Part shown: positions 9,070 to 18,437 of the stretch, in pieces
Position numbering within the stretch: the stretch's first letter is position 1
How the letters are laid out: each line of letters starts with the position of its first letter
Source of the DNA: an uncultured Bacteroidales bacterium
GTDB taxonomy: Bacteria > Bacteroidota > Bacteroidia > Bacteroidales > P3
DNA length: 64,000 nt
Assembly (NCBI GenBank): GCA_900318665.1
Contig: ONLQ01000006.1
Location: 30,505-94,504, forward strand
Direction: 5' to 3'
Position numbers and translations under genes: made by a program
Notes under the pieces: generated by a model
What the model saw: the letters and a program-made list of their open reading frames with translations, nothing else
Told to the model about the DNA's origin: nothing
The model's database searches: none

Positions 9070-10497
9070 ATGTCCTTTCATCGTCTTTTTCTGCTCGCGT
9101 CGGCAGTTCTCGTGTCGGCACAGGTAATGGCCCAGACCTATACTCTCGACAGTTGCGTGGCTATGGCTCTGCGCTCTAACAAGGAAATACAGGCCGCTCA
9201 TCATCAGACAGCAAAATATCACTACACCAATAAGGCTCTCTATGCCAACTATCTGCCCAAAGTGAGCCTTTATGCTGCCGACATCTTCAGCACCATCCAC
9301 GCATCCTCCACGGTCGATGTGTCGGGTGCTGTAGGCCGTTTCACTGGCGACCAACTCAACCAGGCCATGCCTTATTTTGTTACCGAGTCGGTCAAGCAGC
9401 GCATCTCCAACCAGGTGGCAGCACGCCTCTCGTCGCTCGACCCCGACATCGACTTCCACTCACGCAATATGCTCACCGCCAGTATTATGGTAGAGCAGCC
9501 TATCTATATGGGTGGCAAGATTACCGCAGGCAGCCGCATGGGTGCCATTGGCGAGAAGATGTCCATGCTCGGCGAGCAGATGTCGCGCGAGGAGATTATA
9601 GTGGCTGTCTATGAAGGCTATCAACTCTTCATGAAAGCCAAGGAAATGCGCGTCGTGGCTCTGATGTACGACTCACTGCTCGTACAACTCACCCACGATG
9701 TCAACAGCGCCATCAAGCATGGTATGGCGAGCCACAACGACGAGATGAAGGTCATGGTGAAAAAGAACGATGCCGAACTCAAGGTTCGTCAGGCAGAAAA
9801 CGGTGTGCGCCTTGCTCGCATGAACCTCTGCCAACTCATTGGGCTCCCTCTCGACAGCCAGATTGACGTTATCGACGACAACACGGCTCTTGAGACGGTG
9901 GACTTGAAAAACGTTGCTCTCGAAAACCGTACGGAGTATATGCTCCTCGAACTCAAGACCCAACTCGCCGAACAGAAAGTCAAACTCCAGGTGGCTGATT
10001 ATCGTCCTCAGATTGGCATGATGATGCAGGTGGGCGTTATGGACGGTCTTGAACTTATGGGCGAAAAAATGTTTGCCCACCAGCCTTATTTCAACATCGG
10101 CGCCGTAGTCAAGATGCCCATCTATCATGGTGGCGAAGGCGTCAACAAGATTCGTGCTGCTCGTGCCGAATTGGAGCAGGAGCGTATGAATCAGGAAAAC
10201 CTCAACGAGAAAATGAATCTCGAGGTCCAGCAGATGGCCAACTACGTCGATGAGGCCATCCTCGAACTCTCCATGCGTCAGCGCAATGTTGAGCAGTGTG
10301 AAGAAAATCTCCGCATCAGCCGCAAAGCCTACTCCGTAGGTATGGAGTCGCTGAGCGAGTTGCTCACCGCCCAACTCCTTTGGCAGCAAGCCTATGCCGA
10401 GCAGGTAGAGTCCAAATTCCAGGTTAAGATTAAAATGATGAAGTGGCGCAAAGCCGCTGGCAAAATATATCAGTCGTCGCTTTTCGTGGCTCAATGA
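9070..10497 (+). CDS. TolC-family outer-membrane factor
   Basis: The 475-residue protein has an N-terminal signal peptide (cleavage likely after VMAQ, about residue 22) and then the helix-rich layout of outer-membrane efflux proteins: YTLDSCVAMALRSNKEIQAA opens the first helical repeat and ISRKAYSVGMESLSELLTAQ the second. Family members form a trimeric channel across the outer membrane and periplasm, docked to an RND adaptor and pump. The matching adaptor and pump lie downstream in the same direction (13870 and 15035). The stop codon overlaps the start of the next gene as ATGA, so translation is probably coupled. Confidence 0.92.
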   Translation: MSFHRLFLLASAVLVSAQVMAQTYTLDSCVAMALRSNKEIQAAHHQTAKYHYTNKALYANYLPKVSLYAADIFSTIHASSTVDVSGAVGRFTGDQLNQAMPYFVTESVKQRISNQVAARLSSLDPDIDFHSRNMLTASIMVEQPIYMGGKITAGSRMGAIGEKMSMLGEQMSREEIIVAVYEGYQLFMKAKEMRVVALMYDSLLVQLTHDVNSAIKHGMASHNDEMKVMVKKNDAELKVRQAENGVRLARMNLCQLIGLPLDSQIDVIDDNTALETVDLKNVALENRTEYMLLELKTQLAEQKVKLQVADYRPQIGMMMQVGVMDGLELMGEKMFAHQPYFNIGAVVKMPIYHGGEGVNKIRAARAELEQERMNQENLNEKMNLEVQQMANYVDEAILELSMRQRNVEQCEENLRISRKAYSVGMESLSELLTAQLLWQQAYAEQVESKFQVKIKMMKWRKAAGKIYQSSLFVAQ

Positions 10498-11603
10498 GAA
10501 TAAACCGACATTTCGCAACCATTGTTGCCATCCTTGTGGCGCTGTCGTCGTTCCTCATTTCTTGCAAGAAGGATGAGGAACAGCCCGTAGCGTCGTCAGA
10601 GCCGTGCTACATATCCGTTGTTTTTCCGACTAAGGGCGTTGGCGACCGCGGCTTCAACGACAATGTTTACGAAGGCATTTTCCGAGTCAAAGAATTTTAT
10701 AAGGGCCCCGCCCCTCTGTCTATTCGTATCGTCATACCCGACAACCATCTTAAGGCAGTCGAGTATATGAAGCATTGGTTTGAAACCAACACTTCGGACC
10801 GCCGTCTTCTCGTAGTGGTAGGCGATGTCTATAAACATGATTTTCAAGACCATCCCAATTGGCAGCCGACTAAAAATAGCGATGTCCTATTGCTCGATTT
10901 TGGCGAAGCCCCCGATGGTTTTTATTTGCGGTCCATTCCGCTCTACGGCCTCAGTTATTTGGCAGGGTTAGTCCTTCCTCATTTTTATAAGGGCGATATA
11001 GTTACCATTTCTGCCAACCCCGTTGACGCACCTCTCAAAGAGTCCATAGACGGTCTTATGGACGGCTACTCTTTGGCGGTCAACGACACATCTTTCCATT
11101 TCTTTCACACCTATATCGCTGAGGAGGCTGGCGAGGGCTATGATAAACCCGATGAGGTTTTCGCCATGTGTCTTCAGCAAAGGGAAGAAAACCACGGCGG
11201 TGATTTCCACGAGGGATTTATTTTTCCTGTTTGTGGCTCCAGTGCCCAAGGTGTTTACCGATTCCTTCGAACCTATTTCAACGATGGGCATGATGGAGAT
11301 GGTATGTTTCTCACTTGTGGATTAGATGTCAGCCAGTCGGAATATTCTATCTATGTCGTTTTCTCCCTCATCAAGAATTACAATTATTTGCTTGAACGGT
11401 TTATATACGACTGGGTAGATAAAAAGAAAATGCCCTACAAAGAGCGCCTCGGTGTGGAAACCGAATATGCGGATTTGATTTTCGGTGATTTATATTTTGA
11501 CTTAGACCGTGTTTCTACAGAGCAAATGCATAATTATGAAATGCAGGCTGCCGAGGCCGAGCGTCTTTACTATCAGAATTTAGATAACTCATCTGCTCAA
11601 TAA
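10494..11603 (+). CDS. BMP/PnrA-like substrate-binding lipoprotein
   Basis: The start is placed at the ATG at 10494, which overlaps the TGA of the outer-membrane factor and begins a proper lipoprotein signal peptide (FLISC, Cys24, then KKDEEQ). The frame stays open upstream but those residues do not fit a signal. The 369-residue protein contains VVFPTKGVGDRGFNDNVYEG, close to the GxGDxxFN motif of the BMP/PnrA family of periplasmic binding proteins, which bind nucleosides or related ligands. Similarity weakens toward the C-terminus. No ABC permease is nearby; the gene lies between efflux components, so it may sense a ligand rather than serve import. Confidence 0.65.
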   Translation: MRINRHFATIVAILVALSSFLISCKKDEEQPVASSEPCYISVVFPTKGVGDRGFNDNVYEGIFRVKEFYKGPAPLSIRIVIPDNHLKAVEYMKHWFETNTSDRRLLVVVGDVYKHDFQDHPNWQPTKNSDVLLLDFGEAPDGFYLRSIPLYGLSYLAGLVLPHFYKGDIVTISANPVDAPLKESIDGLMDGYSLAVNDTSFHFFHTYIAEEAGEGYDKPDEVFAMCLQQREENHGGDFHEGFIFPVCGSSAQGVYRFLRTYFNDGHDGDGMFLTCGLDVSQSEYSIYVVFSLIKNYNYLLERFIYDWVDKKKMPYKERLGVETEYADLIFGDLYFDLDRVSTEQMHNYEMQAAEAERLYYQNLDNSSAQ

Positions 11604-11615
11604 TACCTTTTTCGT

Positions 11616-13793
11616 ATGCCAACCAAGTGTTTTGTTCGTTGCTTGCTTCTGTTGCTTAGTGCGTCTTTGCTTTTTTCGGCATGCAAAAAGGACGAGGCCC
11701 CCGTGCCCAGCAATCCCACTCAGGTTGTGCATGAATATAAAATTGCTGTCATCTACCCCTTTCCAGAATTTCACTCCGATGGAGATATTGAAGGTGTTGT
11801 CAATTGGGTCGTACAGAATATAAAGAGTGCCCAGCAGGATTTCGACACCGCCATATCTATTTCCGTAGAATGGTATGACGAAAACACCGTGGACCTTCAG
11901 CAACTCGGCAACGACCTTCGCCTCCGCCCCGACATTATGGCCGTCGTCGGCCCTATGTATTCAGGCGATGTCGATATTATTGCCGACCGTCTTAAAGGCA
12001 CGCGCAAAACACTCATTGCCCCATGTGCCACCTCGGGTGAATTGGTGCGTACCTATGGCAGCAAGAAATTCTATTGGACTTTGGCAGAAAGCGACATCAC
12101 GCAGTGCGAGGTCTTGCTCACTCGTGCCAAGTCGTTAGGCGCCAAGAACGTTTCTCTTCTTGCTTCCCGTGATAGTTATGGCGAAACGTTTATCGACTGG
12201 TTCGCATTTCAGGCAGTCGAGTTGGGTCTCAACGTGACGGACATCTTCACGTGCGACCCTGGCGCTGAGGATGTCGAGTCGGTTGTCCAAGAGGCTTTCA
12301 ACACCGAGAAGGATTTTATCATCTGTGCCATGTCGTCCATCCGCGACATAAAGAAGGTTCTTGGGGTTTATAATTCCGTTATCTATAATTGGGATGAATT
12401 CCCTTATGTGTTGTTTTCCGATGTGGCCCACGACCCTAATTTGGTTGACTTCAATGCGCAATCGGAGTATATGGAGGGTGTAACAATCTCTGCCGACCCC
12501 GAGTCTGCCTTTGAAATCGGCTATCGTGTGCATTTCGGCAGTACATTCACTACCAACGAGCCTCACTATTATGATGCAGTCATGCTTGCCGCTTTTGCCA
12601 TCTGTGGCGTTGACTGCCATCGCTATGACAATATGTACGATGCCATGTGCGACATCGTTTCTACCAGTAATCCCGACGGCACATCGCGTTCCGGCCTCCT
12701 TGCTTGGACCGACAATGGCATGGGCGATGAAATGTTGGCAATGCGTAGTGGCGCCGACCTCTATAATATTCGCGGTGCTACGGGCAATCTCGATTTCGAT
12801 TCCAAGATTTTGACCTGCGTGGTCCATTCGGTCTATGCCCATTGGATGGTCTATCAGCAGTGCTACATAACGCTCAACTACCTCTCATCCTCTGGCTCAC
12901 ACCGCACCGAGGCATCGCTGGCAGCATGGAACTGGGTGGCTTCCGTAACGCAGGATTTCAGCGGTCCTGGAACCTATGGCACCTATTCGGCTCTCGAAAA
13001 CAACTGGGCTCTCCTTGTCGCAGGCTCCGAAACGTGGAAGAACTATCGTCATCAGGCTGATGTGCTCAACATGTACAACATCTTGAAGAAGAACGGCTAC
13101 GACGACGACCACATCATCCTCGTCATGAAAGACGACATCGTCAACAATCCCGAAAGCCCATTCCCCGGCGAGGTGCGTCGCTACGACGATGTCAATCTCT
13201 ATGTCGATGTCCATCTCGACTATAATCTCGACCAACTCACCGCCGACGACTTCGAAAAAATACTCTCTGGACAACGTTCCGAGCGTCTGCCTCATGTCAT
13301 CGATGCCACTTCGAGCGACAACGTGTTGGTCTTTTGGAGCGGTCATGGCGAGCCAGGCTCGCTGCTCCTTGGCGAGCGTGGTGAAGAAAACGGTCTCACC
13401 ACAGAGCGCATGGCGTCGCTGCTCAACACCATGAAATCCCGCAACTGCTATCGCAAAATGCTTTGGCTCATCGAAACCTGCTACAGCGCGTCGGTGGCTT
13501 CGGCTGCAGAGGGCGAGCAAATCCCCGGCGTGCTGATGATAACAGCCGCAGGCCCCTTCGAGACCTCAAAGGCCTCGCAGAAGATAGATGGTGTCTACCG
13601 TTCCAACCGTTTCTCCGAGTTGCTTACCGAGGTGTTTAGCACCAATCTCGACATCACCTATCGCAATCTTTATTACGAACTCACCAAACAGACTATGGGC
13701 TCGCACGTCACCATGCTCAACGCCTCCCGCTTCGACAACGTCTTCACAACCACTCCGCGCGAGTTTATACAATTCCACACTCAACAAAATTGA
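11616..13793 (+). CDS. lipoprotein: PBP1-type binding domain fused to legumain-like C13 protease
   Basis: The 725-residue protein has a lipoprotein signal (LFSAC, Cys23). Residues of about 40-430 resemble a type 1 periplasmic binding domain of the branched-chain amino-acid receptor type (IMAVVGPMYSGDV, APCATSGELVR, ASRDSYGETFIDWF). From about residue 463 a peptidase C13 domain begins: NWALLVAGSETWKNYRHQAD closely resembles the start of mature legumain (WAVLVAGS..YWNYRHQAD). The catalytic His577 is in SGHGEPG and Cys622 in IETC, matching the HG and EAC motifs of legumain and GPI8, followed by TAAGPFETSK. Legumains cleave after Asn or Asp. The fusion, in a presumed RND efflux operon, suggests ligand-controlled proteolysis in the envelope; that role is inferred. 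Confidence 0.82.
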   Translation: MPTKCFVRCLLLLLSASLLFSACKKDEAPVPSNPTQVVHEYKIAVIYPFPEFHSDGDIEGVVNWVVQNIKSAQQDFDTAISISVEWYDENTVDLQQLGNDLRLRPDIMAVVGPMYSGDVDIIADRLKGTRKTLIAPCATSGELVRTYGSKKFYWTLAESDITQCEVLLTRAKSLGAKNVSLLASRDSYGETFIDWFAFQAVELGLNVTDIFTCDPGAEDVESVVQEAFNTEKDFIICAMSSIRDIKKVLGVYNSVIYNWDEFPYVLFSDVAHDPNLVDFNAQSEYMEGVTISADPESAFEIGYRVHFGSTFTTNEPHYYDAVMLAAFAICGVDCHRYDNMYDAMCDIVSTSNPDGTSRSGLLAWTDNGMGDEMLAMRSGADLYNIRGATGNLDFDSKILTCVVHSVYAHWMVYQQCYITLNYLSSSGSHRTEASLAAWNWVASVTQDFSGPGTYGTYSALENNWALLVAGSETWKNYRHQADVLNMYNILKKNGYDDDHIILVMKDDIVNNPESPFPGEVRRYDDVNLYVDVHLDYNLDQLTADDFEKILSGQRSERLPHVIDATSSDNVLVFWSGHGEPGSLLLGERGEENGLTTERMASLLNTMKSRNCYRKMLWLIETCYSASVASAAEGEQIPGVLMITAAGPFETSKASQKIDGVYRSNRFSELLTEVFSTNLDITYRNLYYELTKQTMGSHVTMLNASRFDNVFTTTPREFIQFHTQQN

Positions 13794-13869
13794 CGGAATT
13801 TGCTGCAAAAAGGCAGAATTCAATATAACGAAACAGAATAACATACAACAAACACAGTTTAATACTTCT

Positions 13870-14922
13870 ATGTATCTAAAAAAATCCCTATTCCTTGCTT
13901 GTGCTGTCCTTTTGTTGGCAGCCTGTGGCAGAAAGCCCGATGCGCTCGACCCGCTTGTTGACATCGTCACCGTTCAATCGGTCTCCGGCTCTCACCATGC
14001 CTCCTATCCTGGCCGTACCGAAGCTGGCACTTCCACCGACCTCTCTTTCATGCTCGTCGGCACTATCGACAGAATGTTGGTCAAGGAGGGTGACCATGTG
14101 TCTCGCGGACAAGTGTTGGCACGTCTCGACGCTCGCGACTATCAGGTGCAACTCCGTGCCACACAAGCCGAATACAATCAGATTAAAGCAGAGTGCGAGC
14201 GTGTCATTGCCATGCACGCCGAGCGTGCCGTCTCCGACAACAACTACGACAAGGCACGTTCCGGTCTTGAGCAGATTACCGCCAAACTCGACCACCACAA
14301 GGACCAACTGGCCGACTGCATCCTCACTTCGCCCTATGATGGCTATGTCGAGAAGGTGCATCGCAGCGACCGCGAGGCCGCCGCTCCCGGACTGCCCGTG
14401 GTGACGATTTTCTCCTCCAACGGCTCCGACATCATCATAAATATTCCTGAAACGGAATATGGCCGCCGCAAGAGCATAACATCCTGCTATGCCGTCTTCA
14501 GTTCTATGCCTGGCCGTCAGGTGCCGCTGCGCATCAAGAGCCTGGCCTCTATGGCCAACGCCAACCAGGTCTATCAGATGCGTCTCGCACTCCAAGAAAA
14601 GGTGGAAGACATCACTCCCGGTATGTCAGTCATGGTTTATGTCAACTATGGCGAAGGCAAACAGAGCAACGAAGTCCTTGTGCCGGCAGGTGCTTTGTGG
14701 GCACAGGCACAGCAGAGTTATGTCTATCGTTTTGACGAGGAGACATCGCAGATTAACGCCGTGCCTGTAACGGTTGAGAACTTCCGCCACGATGGCAATG
14801 CCATCATCAGCAATGGCCTTTCTGATGGCGATTTGGTGGTGGCCTCTGGCATACATCATCTTGCCGATGGGCAGAAAGTCCGTCGTCTAACCGACCCCGC
14901 CGAAGTAATAATTGAAAAGTGA
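13870..14922 (+). CDS. RND efflux periplasmic adaptor lipoprotein
   Basis: The start is taken at the ATG at 13870 because it begins a lipoprotein signal (LLAAC, Cys19); the frame is open further upstream but overlaps the previous gene out of frame. The 350-residue protein has the membrane-fusion layout: a lipoyl-like half (VGTIDRMLVKEGDHVSRGQ), a helical hairpin (about 95-145), a second lipoyl half (SPYDGYVEKVHRSDREAA), a beta barrel and the C-terminal domain (GLSDGDLVVASGIHHLADGQ). It links the RND pump downstream with the TolC-like protein at 9070. Confidence 0.93.
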   Translation: MYLKKSLFLACAVLLLAACGRKPDALDPLVDIVTVQSVSGSHHASYPGRTEAGTSTDLSFMLVGTIDRMLVKEGDHVSRGQVLARLDARDYQVQLRATQAEYNQIKAECERVIAMHAERAVSDNNYDKARSGLEQITAKLDHHKDQLADCILTSPYDGYVEKVHRSDREAAAPGLPVVTIFSSNGSDIIINIPETEYGRRKSITSCYAVFSSMPGRQVPLRIKSLASMANANQVYQMRLALQEKVEDITPGMSVMVYVNYGEGKQSNEVLVPAGALWAQAQQSYVYRFDEETSQINAVPVTVENFRHDGNAIISNGLSDGDLVVASGIHHLADGQKVRRLTDPAEVIIEK

Positions 14923-15034
14923 TGAGTATTCTGTAACCTGTAATCAGTAATCTGAGAACAGAACAAAAACACACACACATCGCAGATTACAGTTCACACA
15001 TCACAGTTCCCCGTTCCCCGAAACTACAAAAACT

Positions 15035-18000
15035 ATGAGATTCGATATACCCAATTGGGCTTTAAGCAATAAGAAACTGTTGCTACTAGTCGTAGTCGTG
15101 CTTGTCTTTGCAGGTTTCTTTGCCTATCATCAGATGCCCAAACTCGAAGACCCCGAAATCGTTGTGCGTCAAGCCGTCGTTGTCGGTGTCTATCCCGGTT
15201 CTTCGGCGCGCCAGGTTGAAATGGAACTTGCCGACCCTCTCGAAAAAGCCATCCGCAAAGTCAACGGCATAGGTTTCACGCAGACCTATTGCTATTCCGA
15301 TATGTGCTTCATCCTTGTCAGTCTCGATGCCAAGGTGCCTGAAGACAAATTGCAGGACAACTGGAACGTCATCCGCCATCATATCAATGCCGCCGCTCTG
15401 CCTGCAGGCTCGCAGGTCATTGTGCGCGACGACTTTGGCGATGTGTCTGGTATGTTCTACGCCGTAACGGGCGATGGCATGACCCTCAAAAAACTTGAGG
15501 AGTATGCCGAATTGGCTCGACGCGAACTGCAAGACATTAAAGGAGTGGGCCGCATCGACATCTACGGCGTCAAAACGCAGTGCATCAACATCTCTCTGCG
15601 TCAGGACAAACTCTCCAGCCTCCATGTCAGTCCCGCAGAAGTGGTCTATACCCTCAACGGTCAGAACGCTAACGTCTATTCGGGCTATTTTGTCAGTGGT
15701 GGGCATCGCATCCGTGTCGAAATCGACGACCGCTACAAATCCACAGAGGACATCAAGAACCTCATCCTGCAAGGACACGAGAACGACCAGATACGCCTCG
15801 GCGACATCGCCACAGTGGAGTTGTCGGAAGAAAAAATCTCGCGCGAAGAGTTCTACCGTGACGGACAGCCAGCCCTCGGCATCAGCATCGCCGCCCAGTC
15901 GGGCACCGATATTATCAAGGTTGGCAAGCGCGTTGATGAGACACTCCGCAAACTCAGTGCCGAGCGTATGCCCACTGGTGTCACTTTCGAAAAGGTCTTT
16001 TATCAGCCCGAACGTGTCAGTTCAGCGCTCTCCACCTTCCTGCTCAACCTCATCGAGTCGGTGGCTCTCGTGGTCATCTTGCTCATCTTCTGCATGAACA
16101 TCCGTTCCGGCATCATTCTTGGTGTGACGCTTATCATCACGGTGCTCAGCACTCTCTTTGTCCTCTACCAGTGCGACGGTACCATACAGCGCGTGTCGCT
16201 CGGTTCCTTCATCCTTGTCATGGGTATGCTGGTCGATAACGCCATTGTTATCATCGACGGTATTCTTGTCGATAAGGCGGCGGGACGACCTCGCCGCGAG
16301 GCTCTCACAGCCATCTGCCACAAGACAGCCATCCCTCTGCTTGGCGCTACGGCTATAGCCATTCTCGCCTTCCTTCCCATCTTCCTCAGCCCCGACGTGA
16401 CTGGTCTCTATGTCCGCGATATGTTCATAGTCCTTGCCGTGGCTCTACTCATTTCGTGGGTGCTGGCCCTCGTGCTGGTTCCTGTCATCGCTTCGCGCTG
16501 GCTCTATACCGAAGAGGACGAGCGTCAGATTCTCGCAGCCAAAGCCGCCGAGGAAGCCGAGGCCAATGCATCCCCCGACGAATCCGCCGAGCAGACCTCA
16601 CTGTCATTCGACGAACCAGTAGAGCCCGCAGAACCGGCAGAGCCTGAAAATCAATATACAGGTCGTTGGTATTCCCTCATGCGCAATATCCTTGAGCGGA
16701 CCCTGTCCCATCGCAAGCAGGCGGTGCTCGTCATGGTTGGACTACTGCTCCTTTCTGGTGCTGGTTTCTTACTTCTGCCGCGTGGTCTTTTCCCCGACAT
16801 GGAGTACGACCAACTCTATATGGAGTACAAACTGCCGGAGGGTAGCACCCCCGACCAGGTGCGTGCCGACCTCGACGACATCCGTCAGAAACTCATGGAA
16901 CTCGACTATGTTACCCATGTGACAACTTCCATAGGTGGCACCCCATGCCGTTACAACCTCGTGCGTTCGGTGGCCATGCCGTCGCTCTCCTATGGCGAGT
17001 TGATTGTCGATTTCAAAAACAGCAAGACTCTTGAACGCCATGTCCATGAACTCCAAAAGCGTTTCTCTGCCGAGCATCCGGAAGCCTATCTGCGATTCAA
17101 ACGCTACAACCTCATGTTCATGCGCTATCCCATCGAGTTGGGATTCACAGGTCCCGATCCCGATGTTCTGCGCCATCTTGCCGACTCGGCTATGGCTATC
17201 GTCAACAGCACCGGAGTGCTCGATCCCGTAACCACCGATTGGGACCCGCGTGTGCCGTATTTCGTTGTCGATTACGACCAGGCTCGCGCCCGCAACAAGG
17301 GCATCACCCGCACCGATGTCGGCCTCTCCATCATGTCAGCCACTGACGGACTGCCTGTGGCCAACTACTATGATGGCCGCATCGTGCACAACATCTACGT
17401 CAATGTTACCGACGCCAAGAATCAGTCGCTCGACGACATCTCCAACGCCACGGTATTCGGCGTCCTGCCCAATTTCACGCAACTTTCCAACCCAGGAACT
17501 CTGCTTTCCATAGCCTCTGGCAGCAATCCTCTGGCGGTGCTTTCATCCACCAGCCGCCTCGGTGATGTGGGTACAGGCATCAAGGTGGCGTGGGAAGACC
17601 CTGTCATACCTCGCCACAATGGCAAGCGTATCTATAGCGTGCTTGGCGCACCAGCCAAAGGCTATGGCAACGACGACGCTCGCCGCATACTTGCCAAGGA
17701 GGTCAAGAAAATCCATCTTCCCGAAGGCTACGAAATTGTCTGGGGTGGCGAGAAAATGGCTACCGACATCTCTATGGAAAACCTTTTCTCTACCTATCCA
17801 CTTGCCATCTTGCTGATGATTGTCATCCTTGTGTGGCTCTTCAAGGACTATCGCTCTCCCATAGTGCTTCTTTGCAGCATTCCGTTCATCTTCATCGGCG
17901 TGGCGCCTGCCATGCTGCTCAGTGGACAGAATTTTGGTTTCGTCGCCATTGTAGGTGCGCTTGGCCTCGTCGGCATGATGCTCAAAAACGGCATTGTGCT

Positions 18001-18250
18001 TGTTGACGAGATAAAATTGCAACTATCACAGGGCAAGGAAGGCTCGCAGGCTGTCATCGACTCGGCTCTGTCGCGTCTCCGCCCGGTGGCTCTAACCTCG
18101 CTAACCACAGTGCTTGGTATGGTGCCGCTACTCTTCGACGATATGTTTGCCTCGCTGGCCGCCACAATCATGGGTGGTCTAATAGCGGGCACGATAGTGG
18201 TGCTAATCTTCATACCACTGCTATACGCCATATTCTACAAACTGAAATAA
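15035..18250 (+). CDS. RND-family efflux pump (AcrB/MMPL type)
   Basis: The 1071-residue inner-membrane protein has the two-fold RND architecture: TM1 near residues 14-32, a large periplasmic loop, a TM bundle with GMLVDNAIVIIDG (the conserved proton-relay Asp in TM4), then a second half with its own loop and TM bundle ending in GTIVVLIFIPLLYAIFYKL. It exports substrates using the proton gradient, together with the adaptor and outer-membrane factor of this operon. Between about residues 494 and 538 the cytoplasmic linker between halves carries a Glu-, Pro- and Ala-rich insertion (EPVEPAEPAEPE) unlike the compact linker of AcrB. Substrates cannot be predicted. A terminator follows 18 bases after the stop. 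Confidence 0.93.
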   Translation: MRFDIPNWALSNKKLLLLVVVVLVFAGFFAYHQMPKLEDPEIVVRQAVVVGVYPGSSARQVEMELADPLEKAIRKVNGIGFTQTYCYSDMCFILVSLDAKVPEDKLQDNWNVIRHHINAAALPAGSQVIVRDDFGDVSGMFYAVTGDGMTLKKLEEYAELARRELQDIKGVGRIDIYGVKTQCINISLRQDKLSSLHVSPAEVVYTLNGQNANVYSGYFVSGGHRIRVEIDDRYKSTEDIKNLILQGHENDQIRLGDIATVELSEEKISREEFYRDGQPALGISIAAQSGTDIIKVGKRVDETLRKLSAERMPTGVTFEKVFYQPERVSSALSTFLLNLIESVALVVILLIFCMNIRSGIILGVTLIITVLSTLFVLYQCDGTIQRVSLGSFILVMGMLVDNAIVIIDGILVDKAAGRPRREALTAICHKTAIPLLGATAIAILAFLPIFLSPDVTGLYVRDMFIVLAVALLISWVLALVLVPVIASRWLYTEEDERQILAAKAAEEAEANASPDESAEQTSLSFDEPVEPAEPAEPENQYTGRWYSLMRNILERTLSHRKQAVLVMVGLLLLSGAGFLLLPRGLFPDMEYDQLYMEYKLPEGSTPDQVRADLDDIRQKLMELDYVTHVTTSIGGTPCRYNLVRSVAMPSLSYGELIVDFKNSKTLERHVHELQKRFSAEHPEAYLRFKRYNLMFMRYPIELGFTGPDPDVLRHLADSAMAIVNSTGVLDPVTTDWDPRVPYFVVDYDQARARNKGITRTDVGLSIMSATDGLPVANYYDGRIVHNIYVNVTDAKNQSLDDISNATVFGVLPNFTQLSNPGTLLSIASGSNPLAVLSSTSRLGDVGTGIKVAWEDPVIPRHNGKRIYSVLGAPAKGYGNDDARRILAKEVKKIHLPEGYEIVWGGEKMATDISMENLFSTYPLAILLMIVILVWLFKDYRSPIVLLCSIPFIFIGVAPAMLLSGQNFGFVAIVGALGLVGMMLKNGIVLVDEIKLQLSQGKEGSQAVIDSALSRLRPVALTSLTTVLGMVPLLFDDMFASLAATIMGGLIAGTIVVLIFIPLLYAIFYKLK

Positions 18251-18268
18251 AAAACACCACCAAAGAAA

Positions 18269-18304
18269 ACAAAAGCAACCTCAAAAGAGGTTGCTTTTGT
18301 TTAT
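18269..18304 (+). terminator. intrinsic terminator of the RND operon
   Basis: The left arm ACAAAAGCAACCTC pairs with GAGGTTGCTTTTGT across a four-base AAAA loop (about 18269-18300); the 3' arm is T-rich. It ends the five-gene efflux operon. Confidence 0.85.
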
Positions 18305-18437
18305 AGTTACCGCAAATAAAATAAAGCCCCCCCCAAAGAGTCATATTTTTTATAATAAAATGCAATAAACAGCCCCTTCGAGTTACTAATTACTATTAAT
18401 TAACCCTTATCTGTAAATTCATACAATCTATTCCGCA

